18,437 bases of DNA, taken from positions 1 to 18,437 of the forward strand of contig JBPCNZ010000019.1 in the NCBI GenBank assembly GCA_051000755.1. Reading direction: 5' to 3'. A program made the translations under genes and the position numbers. Positions 1 through 6,845 of this stretch are shown in pieces. Positions within the stretch are counted from its first letter, which is position 1. The number at the start of each line of letters is the position of its first letter. Source of the stretch: JALZAH01 sp051000755 (lineage in GTDB: Bacteria; Actinomycetota; Acidimicrobiia; Acidimicrobiales; Palsa-688). A model generated the notes under the pieces. It saw nothing but the letters and a program-made list of their open reading frames with translations, made no database searches and had not been told where the DNA came from.

Positions 1-899
1 ACCTGGCGGTGATCGACGAGGACCGCCGGGCCCGTCTGGCCCGGGCCGCCGGTGCGGTCGGCTCAGACGTGTTGGCCGGCGAGACCGCCTGGAAGGTCAT
101 GGCCGCGGCGGCACGCTACGAACAGACCGGGAAATACCCGGCCCGGGTCATCGCCGAGCTCGGAGCCGACACCACTGTCGAGCGGACCGTCGAAGCCCTA
201 CACCCGGGGCCCCTCACCGCCGACCAGATCCTGGCGGGCAGCTATGCGGCCATGGGCGGAACCGGCCAGGGCCGCCCGTTGGTCGCCGGGATCGTCCCCC
301 CCGTCTCCGCCTACGCCGACCCGGCCGTCGCTGTGTGGGCGGCCGACGCCGCCGGCCGCCTCGAGGCCCTCCGCGGCCGGCTCGCCGACGGCCTTGCCAC
401 CAGCGAGCCTCCTCCCTGGGCGGCCGCATTGGGCGGCCGCCCGCATGACCCAGCCCAGATCGGCCCGTGGGCCCGAGCGGCCGCCCAAGTCGCCCTGTAC
501 CGCGAAGCCGCCGGCATCACCGAACCCGACGACCTCCTCGGCCCCGACCTGGCCGACAGCAACCCCCTGGCGACGCCCGCAACGTCGCCAGCCGAGCAGC
601 GCGCACCGCCCGACAGATCACCAGCCCACAACCAGTCAGAGGCCCCAGCCGCCACACCGGCCCCCACCCCGGTGCCGCGGACTCGGAGGCCACGACCACG
701 ACGACATCAGCTTCGGGATGCGAGAGACCGGCGAATCGAGCTGATCCGAGACGTCACCATCGGCGGCCGGTCGGCCTGGCGGACCCCCACCGGACGCGGG
801 CCCGCCGACCGCGGCCCCGACCTGGCCCAGCGGCCCGACACTGAGCGCTGGCGTGCCTGGCTGAGTCACACCCCGGCCGTAGGCTCGATGGTGTGCTGA
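1..899 (+). CDS. C-terminal part of a conjugative relaxase/helicase-like protein (5' partial)
   Basis: The frame is open at the left edge (codons run from base 3), so the N-terminal catalytic part lies outside the window. The visible part matches the C-terminal tail of actinobacterial MobF/TraA-type relaxases as I know them: a motif around 'YLAVIDEDRRARLARAAGAVG' at the start, then 'PWARAAAQVALYREAAGI' followed by 'DDLLGP' near bases 460-550. In the family this tail follows the relaxase and helicase domains that nick and unwind DNA for transfer, and its own role is unclear. After about base 565 the protein becomes proline/arginine-rich and a neighbouring frame reads more naturally ('DARNVASRAARTARQI'), so a frameshift there is possible. 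The stop overlaps the next gene by 7 bases. The start of this tail recurs, diverged, at about 1753-1990. The family call is by recollection, not by search. Confidence 0.5.
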   Translation, partial: LAVIDEDRRARLARAAGAVGSDVLAGETAWKVMAAAARYEQTGKYPARVIAELGADTTVERTVEALHPGPLTADQILAGSYAAMGGTGQGRPLVAGIVPPVSAYADPAVAVWAADAAGRLEALRGRLADGLATSEPPPWAAALGGRPHDPAQIGPWARAAAQVALYREAAGITEPDDLLGPDLADSNPLATPATSPAEQRAPPDRSPAHNQSEAPAATPAPTPVPRTRRPRPRRHQLRDARDRRIELIRDVTIGGRSAWRTPTGRGPADRGPDLAQRPDTERWRAWLSHTPAVGSMVC

Positions 900-1501
900 T
901 CCTCGACCCCACCGGCGAGCTGGCAGACGCCGTGACCCCCCTCGAGGACCTGCTGCGGTTCTGCGATGCCGACAGCGGCGACGACGTCCAGGTCCTCGAC
1001 GACGCAGCCCAGACGGCCGGTGCCCTGGTCCGCCATCTCCGAGAGGCCAGCAGCACCCGGCCGACCATCGTGGCCCCCGATGCCCGGACCGAACTCGGGC
1101 CCGTGCTGCTGCGCTCCCAATATGTGCGGCGGTTCCCGCCGACGATCTTCCGAGGCATCGACCTGGTGGCGGGCATCGACCCCGCCGACCGTCGAGTGTC
1201 CGACGCCATCGCTGCCCTGCGCCTGATTGAGCGGTGCCGTCCCCACGATCCGAGCCCGGCCGGGATGGAACGGGACCGCCTCGTCGCCGAGGAGGCCCGG
1301 CGCCGACCCGACGACAACATCGTCGTGGCGCCCTCCCCCTGGGAAGCGGCCGTGGCCGCCGACGAAACGGTCCTGCTGGGAGCCTGGCCCGACGAAGCGA
1401 ACGCCCGGTGGGTCCTCACCGTGGACCAGCACGCCGCCTACCGCCGGCTGTGCGCCGCTCTGCTCGACGACGCCCTCGACCGCTTCGCCACGCTCGGCTG
1501 A
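893..1501 (+). CDS. Hypothetical protein, 202 aa, coupled to the relaxase gene
   Basis: The GTG start at 893 lies inside the last codons of the upstream gene (stop 897-899), so the two are probably translationally coupled. The product is acidic and looks soluble, with no signal peptide or membrane segment. It begins 'LILDPTGELADAVTPLEDLL', has a central stretch with 'FRGIDLVAGIDPADRR', and ends with an alanine/leucine-rich helix 'YRRLCAALLDDALDRFATLG'. I do not recognise the family. Codon use with strong G/C third positions and sustained protein-like composition support a real gene. Its position directly behind a relaxase tail suggests an accessory gene of the mobilisation region, which is inference from context only. 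Confidence 0.6.
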   Translation: MLILDPTGELADAVTPLEDLLRFCDADSGDDVQVLDDAAQTAGALVRHLREASSTRPTIVAPDARTELGPVLLRSQYVRRFPPTIFRGIDLVAGIDPADRRVSDAIAALRLIERCRPHDPSPAGMERDRLVAEEARRRPDDNIVVAPSPWEAAVAADETVLLGAWPDEANARWVLTVDQHAAYRRLCAALLDDALDRFATLG

Positions 1502-1522
1502 TCCGATGAGACAGTCCACGAG

Positions 1523-1750
1523 TTGCCCGGTGGCGCGGCCCTGACGGCAGCTGCTCGCCTTGACGAGGTTCGGGAATCGCTCCGGCAGAAAGGGTACAGA
1601 TTCGCGACGTCGAGACCCGATGATGCCGGAGAGACCCTCTGGGTGGATGTGGTCAGCGCGCCTGTAGAGACGGCCGAAGAAGCCGAAAGATTCTCCAAGA
1701 GCGCGTGCATCGGAGTCTTCGCGTACGTATGTGGCGCGGCCCACCCCTAA
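1523..1750 (+). CDS. Small hypothetical ORF, 75 aa
   Basis: A short ORF with a TTG start at 1523, 21 bases after the preceding stop. No convincing ribosome binding site is visible. The centre reads like a folded protein ('GYRFATSRPDDAGETLWVDVV', a helix followed by a beta strand), but the last residues (CIGVFAYVCGAAHP) run directly up to the second relaxase fragment. It may therefore be a small gene or the remnant of a longer one cut by the rearrangement that brought in that fragment. No family recognised. Confidence 0.35.
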   Translation: MPGGAALTAAARLDEVRESLRQKGYRFATSRPDDAGETLWVDVVSAPVETAEEAERFSKSACIGVFAYVCGAAHP

Positions 1751-1752
1751 AG

Positions 1753-1990
1753 CTCTACTGACCAGATCAGGAGACGCGCCCTGGCCAATGAGGGCCCGGG
1801 CACCGCCGTCGCTCACCTCGAGGCCGCCCACAGTGGCGACCCGGCCGTCCTGGCCACCCGCTACATGGCCGCCCTCGACGAGGACCCCCGCACCCACATG
1901 GCCCGGGCTGTTGACGCCGTCGGCTCGGGCCTGTTGGCCGGCCGGTCCTCAAGATGGTCACTGCCGACCGGTACCGTCGAGGATTATCCG
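1753..1990 (+). pseudogene. Second, diverged fragment of the relaxase C-terminal region
   Basis: Frame 2 from just after the TAA at 1748-1750 reads 'DQIRRRALANEGPG', then 'HSGDPAVLATRYMAALDEDP', then 'ARAVDAVGSGLLAGR'. The last part aligns with the first residues of the gene at the left edge ('YLAVIDEDRRARLARAAGAVGSDVLAG'). After about 1950 the similarity continues in another frame ('LKMVTADRYRR' against 'WKVMAAAARYEQ'), so the copy is frameshifted and then ends. It has no plausible start of its own and is best read as a remnant. The long open frame from 1865 into the methyltransferase is this remnant fused by chance, not an N-terminal domain of the enzyme. Confidence 0.6.
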
Positions 1991-2047
1991 ACGAGCCTGG
2001 ACTGGAAGATCTGCGATGGGCACCATCAACGAGGACGAGGTTTCCTG

Positions 2048-3523
2048 GTGAGCGCCTCTGATCCTCCCCGTCTACCGCGGCGGTCGACGGCGACGTCGCG
2101 TTTCGGAGTGAGCCGCCGTGAGGGCCACGATGCCACCGAGTTCTATGAGCGGTTCGCGGCTCCGACGATCAGCGACGATGACACGGTCTGCCATCCTGAT
2201 GACCGGCCGGCGGTCGACCGGATCTGGCTGGGCGATATCCGCGATCAGCCCGGCACGCTCGCAGCCAACTCGGTGGCCTTGGTGATCACGTCCCCCCCGT
2301 ATTACTCCGGCAAAGAGTACGAGACGGCTATCGGCCAGGGTCACGTCCCGGCTTCCTACCGCGACTACCTGGCCATGTTGACCAGCGTGTTCGCCACCTG
2401 CGCCACCGCGCTTGAGCCCGGTGGGCGGCTAGCAGTGAACGTGGCAAACTTGGGCCGCAAACCGTATCGGAGTTTGTCGGCGGACCTGGTCCGGATTCTC
2501 GACGACGAGCTGGGACTTTTGCTACGCGGCGAGGTCATCTGGCAGAAGGCGAAAGGCGCGGCGGGGAACTGCGCGTGGGGTACCTACCAAAAGCCTGGGG
2601 ACCCTGTGCTGCGTGACTTGACGGAGCGGGTCATCATCGCTTCGAAGGGTCGCTTCGATCGGGCCATCCCTCCCTCGCTTCGAGAACGAGGGGGGTACCC
2701 GTCGAAGGCGACGATCTTCCGAGACGAGTTCCTCGAGGCGACCGTCGACGTGTGGGAGATCCCCCCGCAGAGCGCCACTCGGGTCGGTCACCCGGCCCCG
2801 TTCCCGGTCGAGTTGCCACAACGGCTCATCGACCTCTACACCTACCAGGGTGACCTGATCGTCGACCCGTTCATGGGATCGGGAACCACGGCGGTCGCCG
2901 CTCTGCGCACTGACCGTCACTTTGTCGGCTACGACACCGACGCCGACTATGTAGCCGCCGCTGTCGACCGGGTCGAGCGCGAACGGGCCCGGTTGGCCAG
3001 TGAGGCGGCCAGCGAGGGCTACTTGGGCCGCCCGGTCCTCCCCGCCACCAAAGAAGCCGCGGACCCTGATGAGCATTTCCAGGCTCGCGGGGTCCGCGAA
3101 GGACGCCGGGCCCGGGAGCTGGCCGAGTGGGCCCTCGAGAACTCCAACTTCATCAACATTCGGGAAAAGCAGAGACTCAACGCCGGTGTCGAGGTGAACT
3201 TCGTCGCCGACGACCAGGCCGGCAACGAGTGGCTCTTCGACGTGTCCGGAGCGTTCACATCCACCCGAGCCGGTCTGCAACGCACCGACACGCTCTGGAA
3301 GGCCCTGGGGAAAGCCACCGTGGTTCACGAGACCCGGGCCGGGGCCCGCTATGTGCTGTTGACCACGGACAAGCCCGCTCCGAACAGTGCCGGCAGCCGA
3401 GCCCTCAGCGCGGTGACGGGTACCAAGAACAAGCCGGTTCACGATGTCATCGGCCTTCGCGACCCTGACGACCTGGCCCGCCTCGCCGAGCACGGCCGCG
3501 CCCGACCTCCGCGACGCCGATGA
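2048..3523 (+). CDS. DNA methyltransferase (N4/N6, beta-group order) with extra C-terminal domain
   Basis: About 491 aa from GTG 2048, preceded by GAGG at 2037-2040 with 7-base spacing; a second GTG at 2108 is an alternative. Catalytic motif TSPPY (motif IV) is at residues 81-85 and the AdoMet-binding motif DPFMGSGTT (motif I) at about 273-281. This order (IV before I) is that of the N4-cytosine/N6-adenine methylase family PF01555. A typical 'PAPFPVELPQRLI' segment precedes motif I. The enzyme should methylate DNA, using S-adenosylmethionine, at an unknown target. After about residue 330 there is a further ~150-residue region ('GVEVNFVADDQAGNEWLFDVSG', then 'RTDTLWKALGKA', 'YVLLTTDKP') that is not part of a minimal methylase and has a mixed strand/helix pattern, perhaps a nuclease-like fold. 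The stop overlaps the next ORF (ATGA at 3520-3523), indicating an operon with the small gene and nuclease. It could be the modification enzyme of a type II-like system or part of a larger defence system. Confidence 0.85.
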   Translation: MSASDPPRLPRRSTATSRFGVSRREGHDATEFYERFAAPTISDDDTVCHPDDRPAVDRIWLGDIRDQPGTLAANSVALVITSPPYYSGKEYETAIGQGHVPASYRDYLAMLTSVFATCATALEPGGRLAVNVANLGRKPYRSLSADLVRILDDELGLLLRGEVIWQKAKGAAGNCAWGTYQKPGDPVLRDLTERVIIASKGRFDRAIPPSLRERGGYPSKATIFRDEFLEATVDVWEIPPQSATRVGHPAPFPVELPQRLIDLYTYQGDLIVDPFMGSGTTAVAALRTDRHFVGYDTDADYVAAAVDRVERERARLASEAASEGYLGRPVLPATKEAADPDEHFQARGVREGRRARELAEWALENSNFINIREKQRLNAGVEVNFVADDQAGNEWLFDVSGAFTSTRAGLQRTDTLWKALGKATVVHETRAGARYVLLTTDKPAPNSAGSRALSAVTGTKNKPVHDVIGLRDPDDLARLAEHGRARPPRRR

Positions 3524-3642
3524 GCGTCTACGACCCCGCCCTTCCCCAACCTCGCCGGGTGGCCTACGCCCTGGTTCCCGGCGACGACGCCGTCGCCTTC
3601 GTCGCCGATGACCCCGAGGTCCTCACCCGGGTGGTCTCTTGA
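3520..3642 (+). CDS. Small ORF, 40 aa, overlapping the methyltransferase (likely first part of a split gene)
   Basis: ATG at 3520 overlaps the methyltransferase stop in an ATGA arrangement, which favours translational coupling. It encodes 40 residues beginning MSVYDPALPQPRRVAYALVP and ending 'DDPEVLTRVVS', with stop TGA at 3640-3642. The next ORF begins TTG at 3639, overlapping by four bases. The join reads smoothly as one protein if one base is restored ('VLTRVVS' then 'LNLVAQLRP'), so this and the next entry are probably one ~122-aa gene broken by a -1 frameshift. Two separate coupled small proteins are the alternative. Family unknown; it is too short for usual ORF cut-offs and easily missed. 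Confidence 0.55.
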   Translation: MSVYDPALPQPRRVAYALVPGDDAVAFVADDPEVLTRVVS

Positions 3643-3887
3643 ACCTTGTCGCTCAGCTCCGGCCCACCCAGATCGACCCAGGTCAGCTCCAACGCATTCG
3701 TGCCGCCCTCGAAGACGGCGATTGGCAAGAAGCCATCGTCGCTTGGATGGACGCCACCGGAAAGCACCTCAACATCTTCGACGATGAACCAGTATGGACT
3801 GACACCGCCCTCGACGCAGAGCGTCTCCGCCTGGAGCTGCCCCTCACCCCAATCTTCTCCGACCCGACCCTGCATGACGGCACCTGA
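3639..3887 (+). CDS. Small ORF, 82 aa, between methyltransferase and nuclease (likely second part of a split gene)
   Basis: Starts TTG 3639 inside the stop of the 40-aa ORF (TTGA overlap), with no ribosome binding site of its own, and ends TGA 3885-3887. The product is acidic, mostly helical in appearance, with 'RIRAALEDGDWQEAIVAWMDATG' and 'HLNIFDDEPVWTDTALDAERL'. No catalytic motif is evident. Its position between a methylase and a nuclease in one operon suggests an accessory, regulatory or specificity role, but this is inference. It may be the C-terminal two thirds of a ~122-aa protein whose N-terminal part is the preceding ORF. The nuclease gene starts 19 bases downstream. Confidence 0.6.
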   Translation: MNLVAQLRPTQIDPGQLQRIRAALEDGDWQEAIVAWMDATGKHLNIFDDEPVWTDTALDAERLRLELPLTPIFSDPTLHDGT

Positions 3888-3906
3888 TGGGCGGTGAACT
3901 GAGCTG

Positions 3907-4502
3907 ATGGCCGGTGACCGTACTTTGGTCACCGAGCTCGGCACCGCTCTCGGCACCCTCCCCTACCCCAACGTTGCCTCTGCCATCGAGGCGCAGCCCG
4001 CCACTCTCCGAGTCGACGACAGTACGTGGGAGCGGCTCAGCGCCCTCCACGCTAACGGCGGTCACGTGGCCGACTTCGCTGTCGCTTACCGCAACGGCCA
4101 GACGTTCGCCGCGGCGGCCGACGGGCTACGAGGACGCCCTCCACGACTCATCGAGTGGGCCGGCGGACGCCGAGCACCTGGTGACGAGGTCGCCCCCATC
4201 GACCTGGTCATCGACCACGTCTACCTGATCAGCTGCAAGTACCTCTCCGCCAACCTGGCCAACTCCTCCCCCGCTCGGCTCATCGACGGCCTCCTGGCCA
4301 CCACTGGCACCTGGGAACGCGCCGACTGGTATGCCACCGTCGCCCCAGGCGAGTACCAGTATCTCTACGCGGCATGCAAGTCTGTCACCGGCCTGGATGA
4401 CCTGCCAGACCTCTGGGCCGGATCGACTTTCAGGCCTGGTACCGGGAGGTGGCGGCCTCCTGGACGCCGCCGGGGTCCCGTCGGGTTGGGGTGGCGGCGT
4501 GA
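3907..4502 (+). CDS. Putative PD-(D/E)XK-type nuclease of the methylation module, frameshifted near the 3' end
   Basis: ATG 3907 follows the 82-aa ORF by 19 bases on the same strand. The protein contains 'APGDEVAPIDLVIDHVYLISCKYLS' at about residues 90-115. An aspartate followed by a beta strand and a lysine (D...SCK) fits a variant of the PD-(D/E)XK active site, with a further 'SPARLIDGLL' helix. This suggests an Mg-dependent DNA endonuclease partnered with the methylase; restriction activity is inference. Up to about base 4420 the frame is protein-like ('DDLPDLWAG'). It then turns into arginine/glycine-rich sequence running open to 4854, whereas the -1 frame reads 'IDFQAWYREVAASW' and stops at 4500-4502. 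I therefore place a one-base loss near 4420 and the natural end at 4502 (about 198 aa). It may also be C-terminally truncated compared with relatives. Confidence 0.6.
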
Positions 4503-4692
4503 GCGTGACGGCACCAACCCGGCCGGCCAGCGGGCCGGCAGTTCGGGGCCAGAGTGGCCCGGCGGGCGGCGTGGTCCGGCGGCGGGGCGGGAACCGTTCG
4601 GCGGGATAGTCCTGCCGGGCGACCGTCCCAGAACGCGCTCCCGCTCAAGATCCTCAGGCGCCCCCCAACCAACAGACAGCAGCGCGGACCTG

Positions 4693-4719
4693 AATGCTTA
4701 CTTACTAAGACAGAGCATT
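4693..4719 (-). terminator. Weak inverted repeat just downstream of the UspA-like gene
   Basis: AATGCT at 4693-4698 pairs with AGCATT at 4714-4719, and the loop contains a smaller CTTA/TAAG pairing. It begins 7 bases beyond the stop of the minus-strand gene at 4726. There is no T-run, so this is at best a weak terminator or RNA-stabilising hairpin. The rest of 4503-4725 shows nothing I can support as a gene. Confidence 0.25.
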
Positions 4720-4725
4720 AGTCCT

Positions 4726-5238
4726 CTATCTGAGGTCGAATGCCTCGGCCTCTCTGCCGAAATCAGCTCTTCCGATTGGTGTTCTCGACTCCGCTGCGTA
4801 CGAGCGTATGAGAGCCATGCTTGCCGGGTCTCGCGGATCGTCTTGAGTGGTTAGCCATTCGACCGAAATCTCGAACTTTCGCGATACCCGGTGCGGGAGG
4901 TCCTGGTGGATCCAGCGCGACTTTCCATGGGGAAGGGTTACGATAATGACTCTGTCGAAGGTGGTTGTAGCGAACGCAGATTCGATTGCATGCATCGGGT
5001 TGGCGACAGCGACTTCTCCAGTTACGGAGAGTCCTTCCGAACGGAATCGCTTCAACGCTTTAACGAGTCGATCCTGAGCGATTCCTGTCTCGCCGGCAGC
5101 CGACGAATCGTGCGGGTCGTGTGGTGAGACCGGGACGAGTAGATGGAACGTTGCCTGCCTGCGTCGCGCGGTCTGACGCATGATCTCAAGGACAATCTCG
5201 TCCCCTAAGGTTTTATTAGACACCAAAAGATAATCCAT
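4726..5238 (-). CDS. Universal stress protein (UspA)-like protein, 170 aa
   Basis: The open frame runs from 5616, but the protein-like part starts at ATG 5238 (MDYLLVSNKTLGDEIVLEIM), preceded on the minus strand by a good GAGGA-type ribosome binding site. The upstream 126 residues are low-quality and overlap the transposase remnant, so I reject them. The pattern is that of an alpha/beta UspA-like domain known in actinobacteria: a first strand 'YLLVSNKTL', a strand 'ATFHLLVPVSP', a helix 'RLVKALKRFRSEGLSVTGEV', then 'PMHAIESAF', 'FDRVIIVTLPHGKSRWIHQDLPHRV' and a final 'ISVEWL' strand. Such proteins are cytosolic and linked to stress responses; the ligand is unknown. The surrounding 4680-5460 is visibly less GC-rich than its neighbours, suggesting separate acquisition. 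It lies convergent to the nuclease gene. Confidence 0.75.
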   Translation of the reverse strand: MDYLLVSNKTLGDEIVLEIMRQTARRRQATFHLLVPVSPHDPHDSSAAGETGIAQDRLVKALKRFRSEGLSVTGEVAVANPMHAIESAFATTTFDRVIIVTLPHGKSRWIHQDLPHRVSRKFEISVEWLTTQDDPRDPASMALIRSYAAESRTPIGRADFGREAEAFDLR

Positions 5239-5469
5239 CTTATTCCTCGTTCTCGTTCGGACCTGTTGCGGGTTAACGGATCCTGATGTGCTTCCCCTGC
5301 AGCGTGGCCAATCCTTCTCGTGCAAAACACTACGACCATGAGTGGCTACTAGCAATGACTTAGCCGAACTATCCTTACCCAGCTCCGACGAGCCATCCGC
5401 CGTGCGGCTCGATGCGGCTGGTGCTGTGTCGTCTAAACAGTTCGTGACTAGAGTGCCAGCAACCTGACG

Positions 5470-5740
5470 ATGCGTGGTGCCCCGCCGTTGTTGATGACCG
5501 ACGTGCAGCGCGACGAGTTGGCAAGGATCGCCGCTTCGCCGGCGCTTCCCCCGTCGGGAAGTGAGCCAGGCCGAAGCAGTCCTGGCTGCAGCAGACGGTA
5601 TGGCCAACGAGCACATTGGTGCCCGGGTGGGCGTGAGCGCCGAGACGGTGCGAGCGGGGCGGGCCGCCTTCGCTCAGCAAGGTGTGGCTGGGCTGGGGGT
5701 GATCGCCAAGGGTCGGGGCCGCAAGGCGTACTTGGCGGCC
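5470..5740 (+). pseudogene. IS630-family transposase, N-terminal remnant with frameshift
   Basis: Frame 1 from ATG 5470 reads MRGAPPLLMTDVQRDELARI, then the match jumps to frame 2 near 5550 at a run of five C: 'REVSQAEAVLAAADGMANEH', 'IGARVGVSAETVRAGRAAF', 'GVAGLGVIAKGRGRKAYL'. This is the N-terminal helix-turn-helix DNA-binding region of IS630-type (mariner-like) transposases. The DDE catalytic domain that should follow is absent; after about 5740 no frame matches, so the element is truncated as well as frameshifted. I could not define element ends or a TA target duplication. The spacer 5741-6005 shows no gene I recognise. Confidence 0.7.
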
Positions 5741-6005
5741 GGTCGGACCGACCAATCCGCAGGACGCCCCACTCTCGAGACGGCTTGCGGGCGACCCTAC
5801 GGGACAGCCCACGGTGGAGCCGCACACGGGCTCGTTCCGGGGTCCAGTGAGGGTTCCGGCAGGCGGGACATTCGGGCGGCAGCAGTGCACGATCGCCGTT
5901 CATCGAATGCAGCGATGTTGCGTGGTGGCCTGCGCCTCCCGAAGGGTCATTCCGCTGCGGCGCCGGCCGTCGCGCCAGTCCTCGTGGCTCGTCGACGGGC
6001 GGCCG

Positions 6006-6610
6006 TCAGGCCGGGTCTACGCCTCGGGTGACGACCCAACGGTGCGGGGAGATCGGCCGCGTGCGCGTGAAGCCGTGGTTCTCGAAGGCGGCCATCGGCC
6101 CGGTGTGCAGGAACGAGCCCGACAGCGTGCGCTCGTCGGTCTCATCGGGGTAACCCTCGACCGTGCCGCCGCCATGGCGGGCGATCTCGGCCAGCGCCCC
6201 GCCGAGCGCGGCGTCGGCAACGCCGCGGCGGCGTAAGCCTTTGCCGGTGAAGAAGCACGTGATGCGCCAGTCCGGCAGGGTGGTGAGGTCCTTCTCGTAC
6301 CGGAGTCGGCTCTTGATCTCTGGCAGCTCCTTGGGGGAGCCGAACTGGCACCAGCCCCTGGCACTCGTCGCCATCGAGCACGAGGGGCGGCGTGAGCGCG
6401 GCCCTCGCCGACGCGCTGTTCCTTCTCGGCCCGGTTCTGCGCCGGGGTGCGCCCCGAGCCCACCCTGACGCAGAAGGCCATGCACCAGCAGCCGCCCCAC
6501 ACGCCGTTGTTCGCCTCGACCAGCCGTGCGAACGCGGCCCACGTGTCCATGTCCAGGGGCCGGACGGAGAAGCCGGCGGTCGTCTTGCCTGCCGCTTTCG
6601 GGTCGGTCAC
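6006..6610 (-). pseudogene. GNAT-family N-acetyltransferase, broken by two single-base insertions
   Basis: Read on the minus strand from GTG 6610 (GAGGAG just upstream at 6617-6622), three frames together give one protein. Part one is 'FSVRPLDMDTWAAFARLVE' to 'KEQRVGEGRAHAA', part two 'LVLDGDECQG', part three 'WCQFGSPKELPEI' to the stop at 6006-6008. The shifts are single extra bases at runs CCCC and GGGG, near 6386 and 6356. The 'FFTGKGLRRRGVADAALGGAL' segment is the acetyl-CoA-binding motif A of GNAT enzymes (R-x-x-G-x-A). About 200 aa once joined, which is a normal length. The substrate is unknown. The gene starts 21-28 bases after the DLH stop, so the two probably formed an operon. Confidence 0.7.
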
Positions 6611-6637
6611 GAACACCTCCTCAGCATGCGCAGCGGA

Positions 6638-6845
6638 TCACAGCTTCTGGCCGGGGCATGCCCCGACGAACGGGAGCACCCGAGACCACAGCAGCTCGGT
6701 GGTCTCGGTGTCGTACTCCTCTAGCAACGTTGGGTCGGTGAACAGGTGCCCGTCGCCGGGATAGTCGAACAGCTCGAGGGTGCCGCCGGCGGCGGTGATG
6801 TCTCGCCGAGCCTGGTCGGTGATCTCGTCCTCCCGGAACCGGTCG
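6638..6845 (-). pseudogene. Dienelactone hydrolase family gene, 3' part (exon beyond the group II intron)
   Basis: The minus-strand frame ending at 6638-6640 reads 'DRFREDEITDQARRDITAAG', 'TLELFDYPGDGHLFTDP' and 'ETTELLWSRVLPFVG'. This is the C-terminal part of an alpha/beta hydrolase of the dienelactone hydrolase family, including the catalytic histidine in 'GDGHLF'. Its N-terminal part lies about 2.4 kb away at 9251-9599 on the same strand, separated by the intron. Compared with family members, about 15-20 residues that should join the two parts (between 'NAAW' and 'DRFRED') are missing. A deletion therefore removed the exon edge together with the intron 3' end. The frame upstream of about 6845 belongs to the intron maturase. 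Confidence 0.75.

Noticed and set aside
866..1897. Long antisense frame (343 aa) on the minus strand
   Set aside because: It is a GC-rich shadow of the plus-strand genes with no recognisable fold.
1865..2047. Possible N-terminal extension of the methyltransferase from the open frame starting at 1865
   Set aside because: These residues are the relaxase-tail remnant followed by low-quality sequence; the ribosome binding site and family similarity point to a start at 2048 or 2108.
2522..3493. 323-aa minus-strand frame
   Set aside because: Antisense shadow of the methyltransferase.
4423..4854. Arginine/glycine-rich C-terminal extension of the nuclease
   Set aside because: The -1 frame reads as natural protein sequence and stops at 4502; the extension runs on into the unrelated low-GC region, antisense to the UspA-like gene.
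5239..5616. 126-residue N-terminal extension of the UspA-like protein
   Set aside because: Not protein-like, overlaps the transposase remnant, and a strong ribosome binding site precedes ATG 5238.
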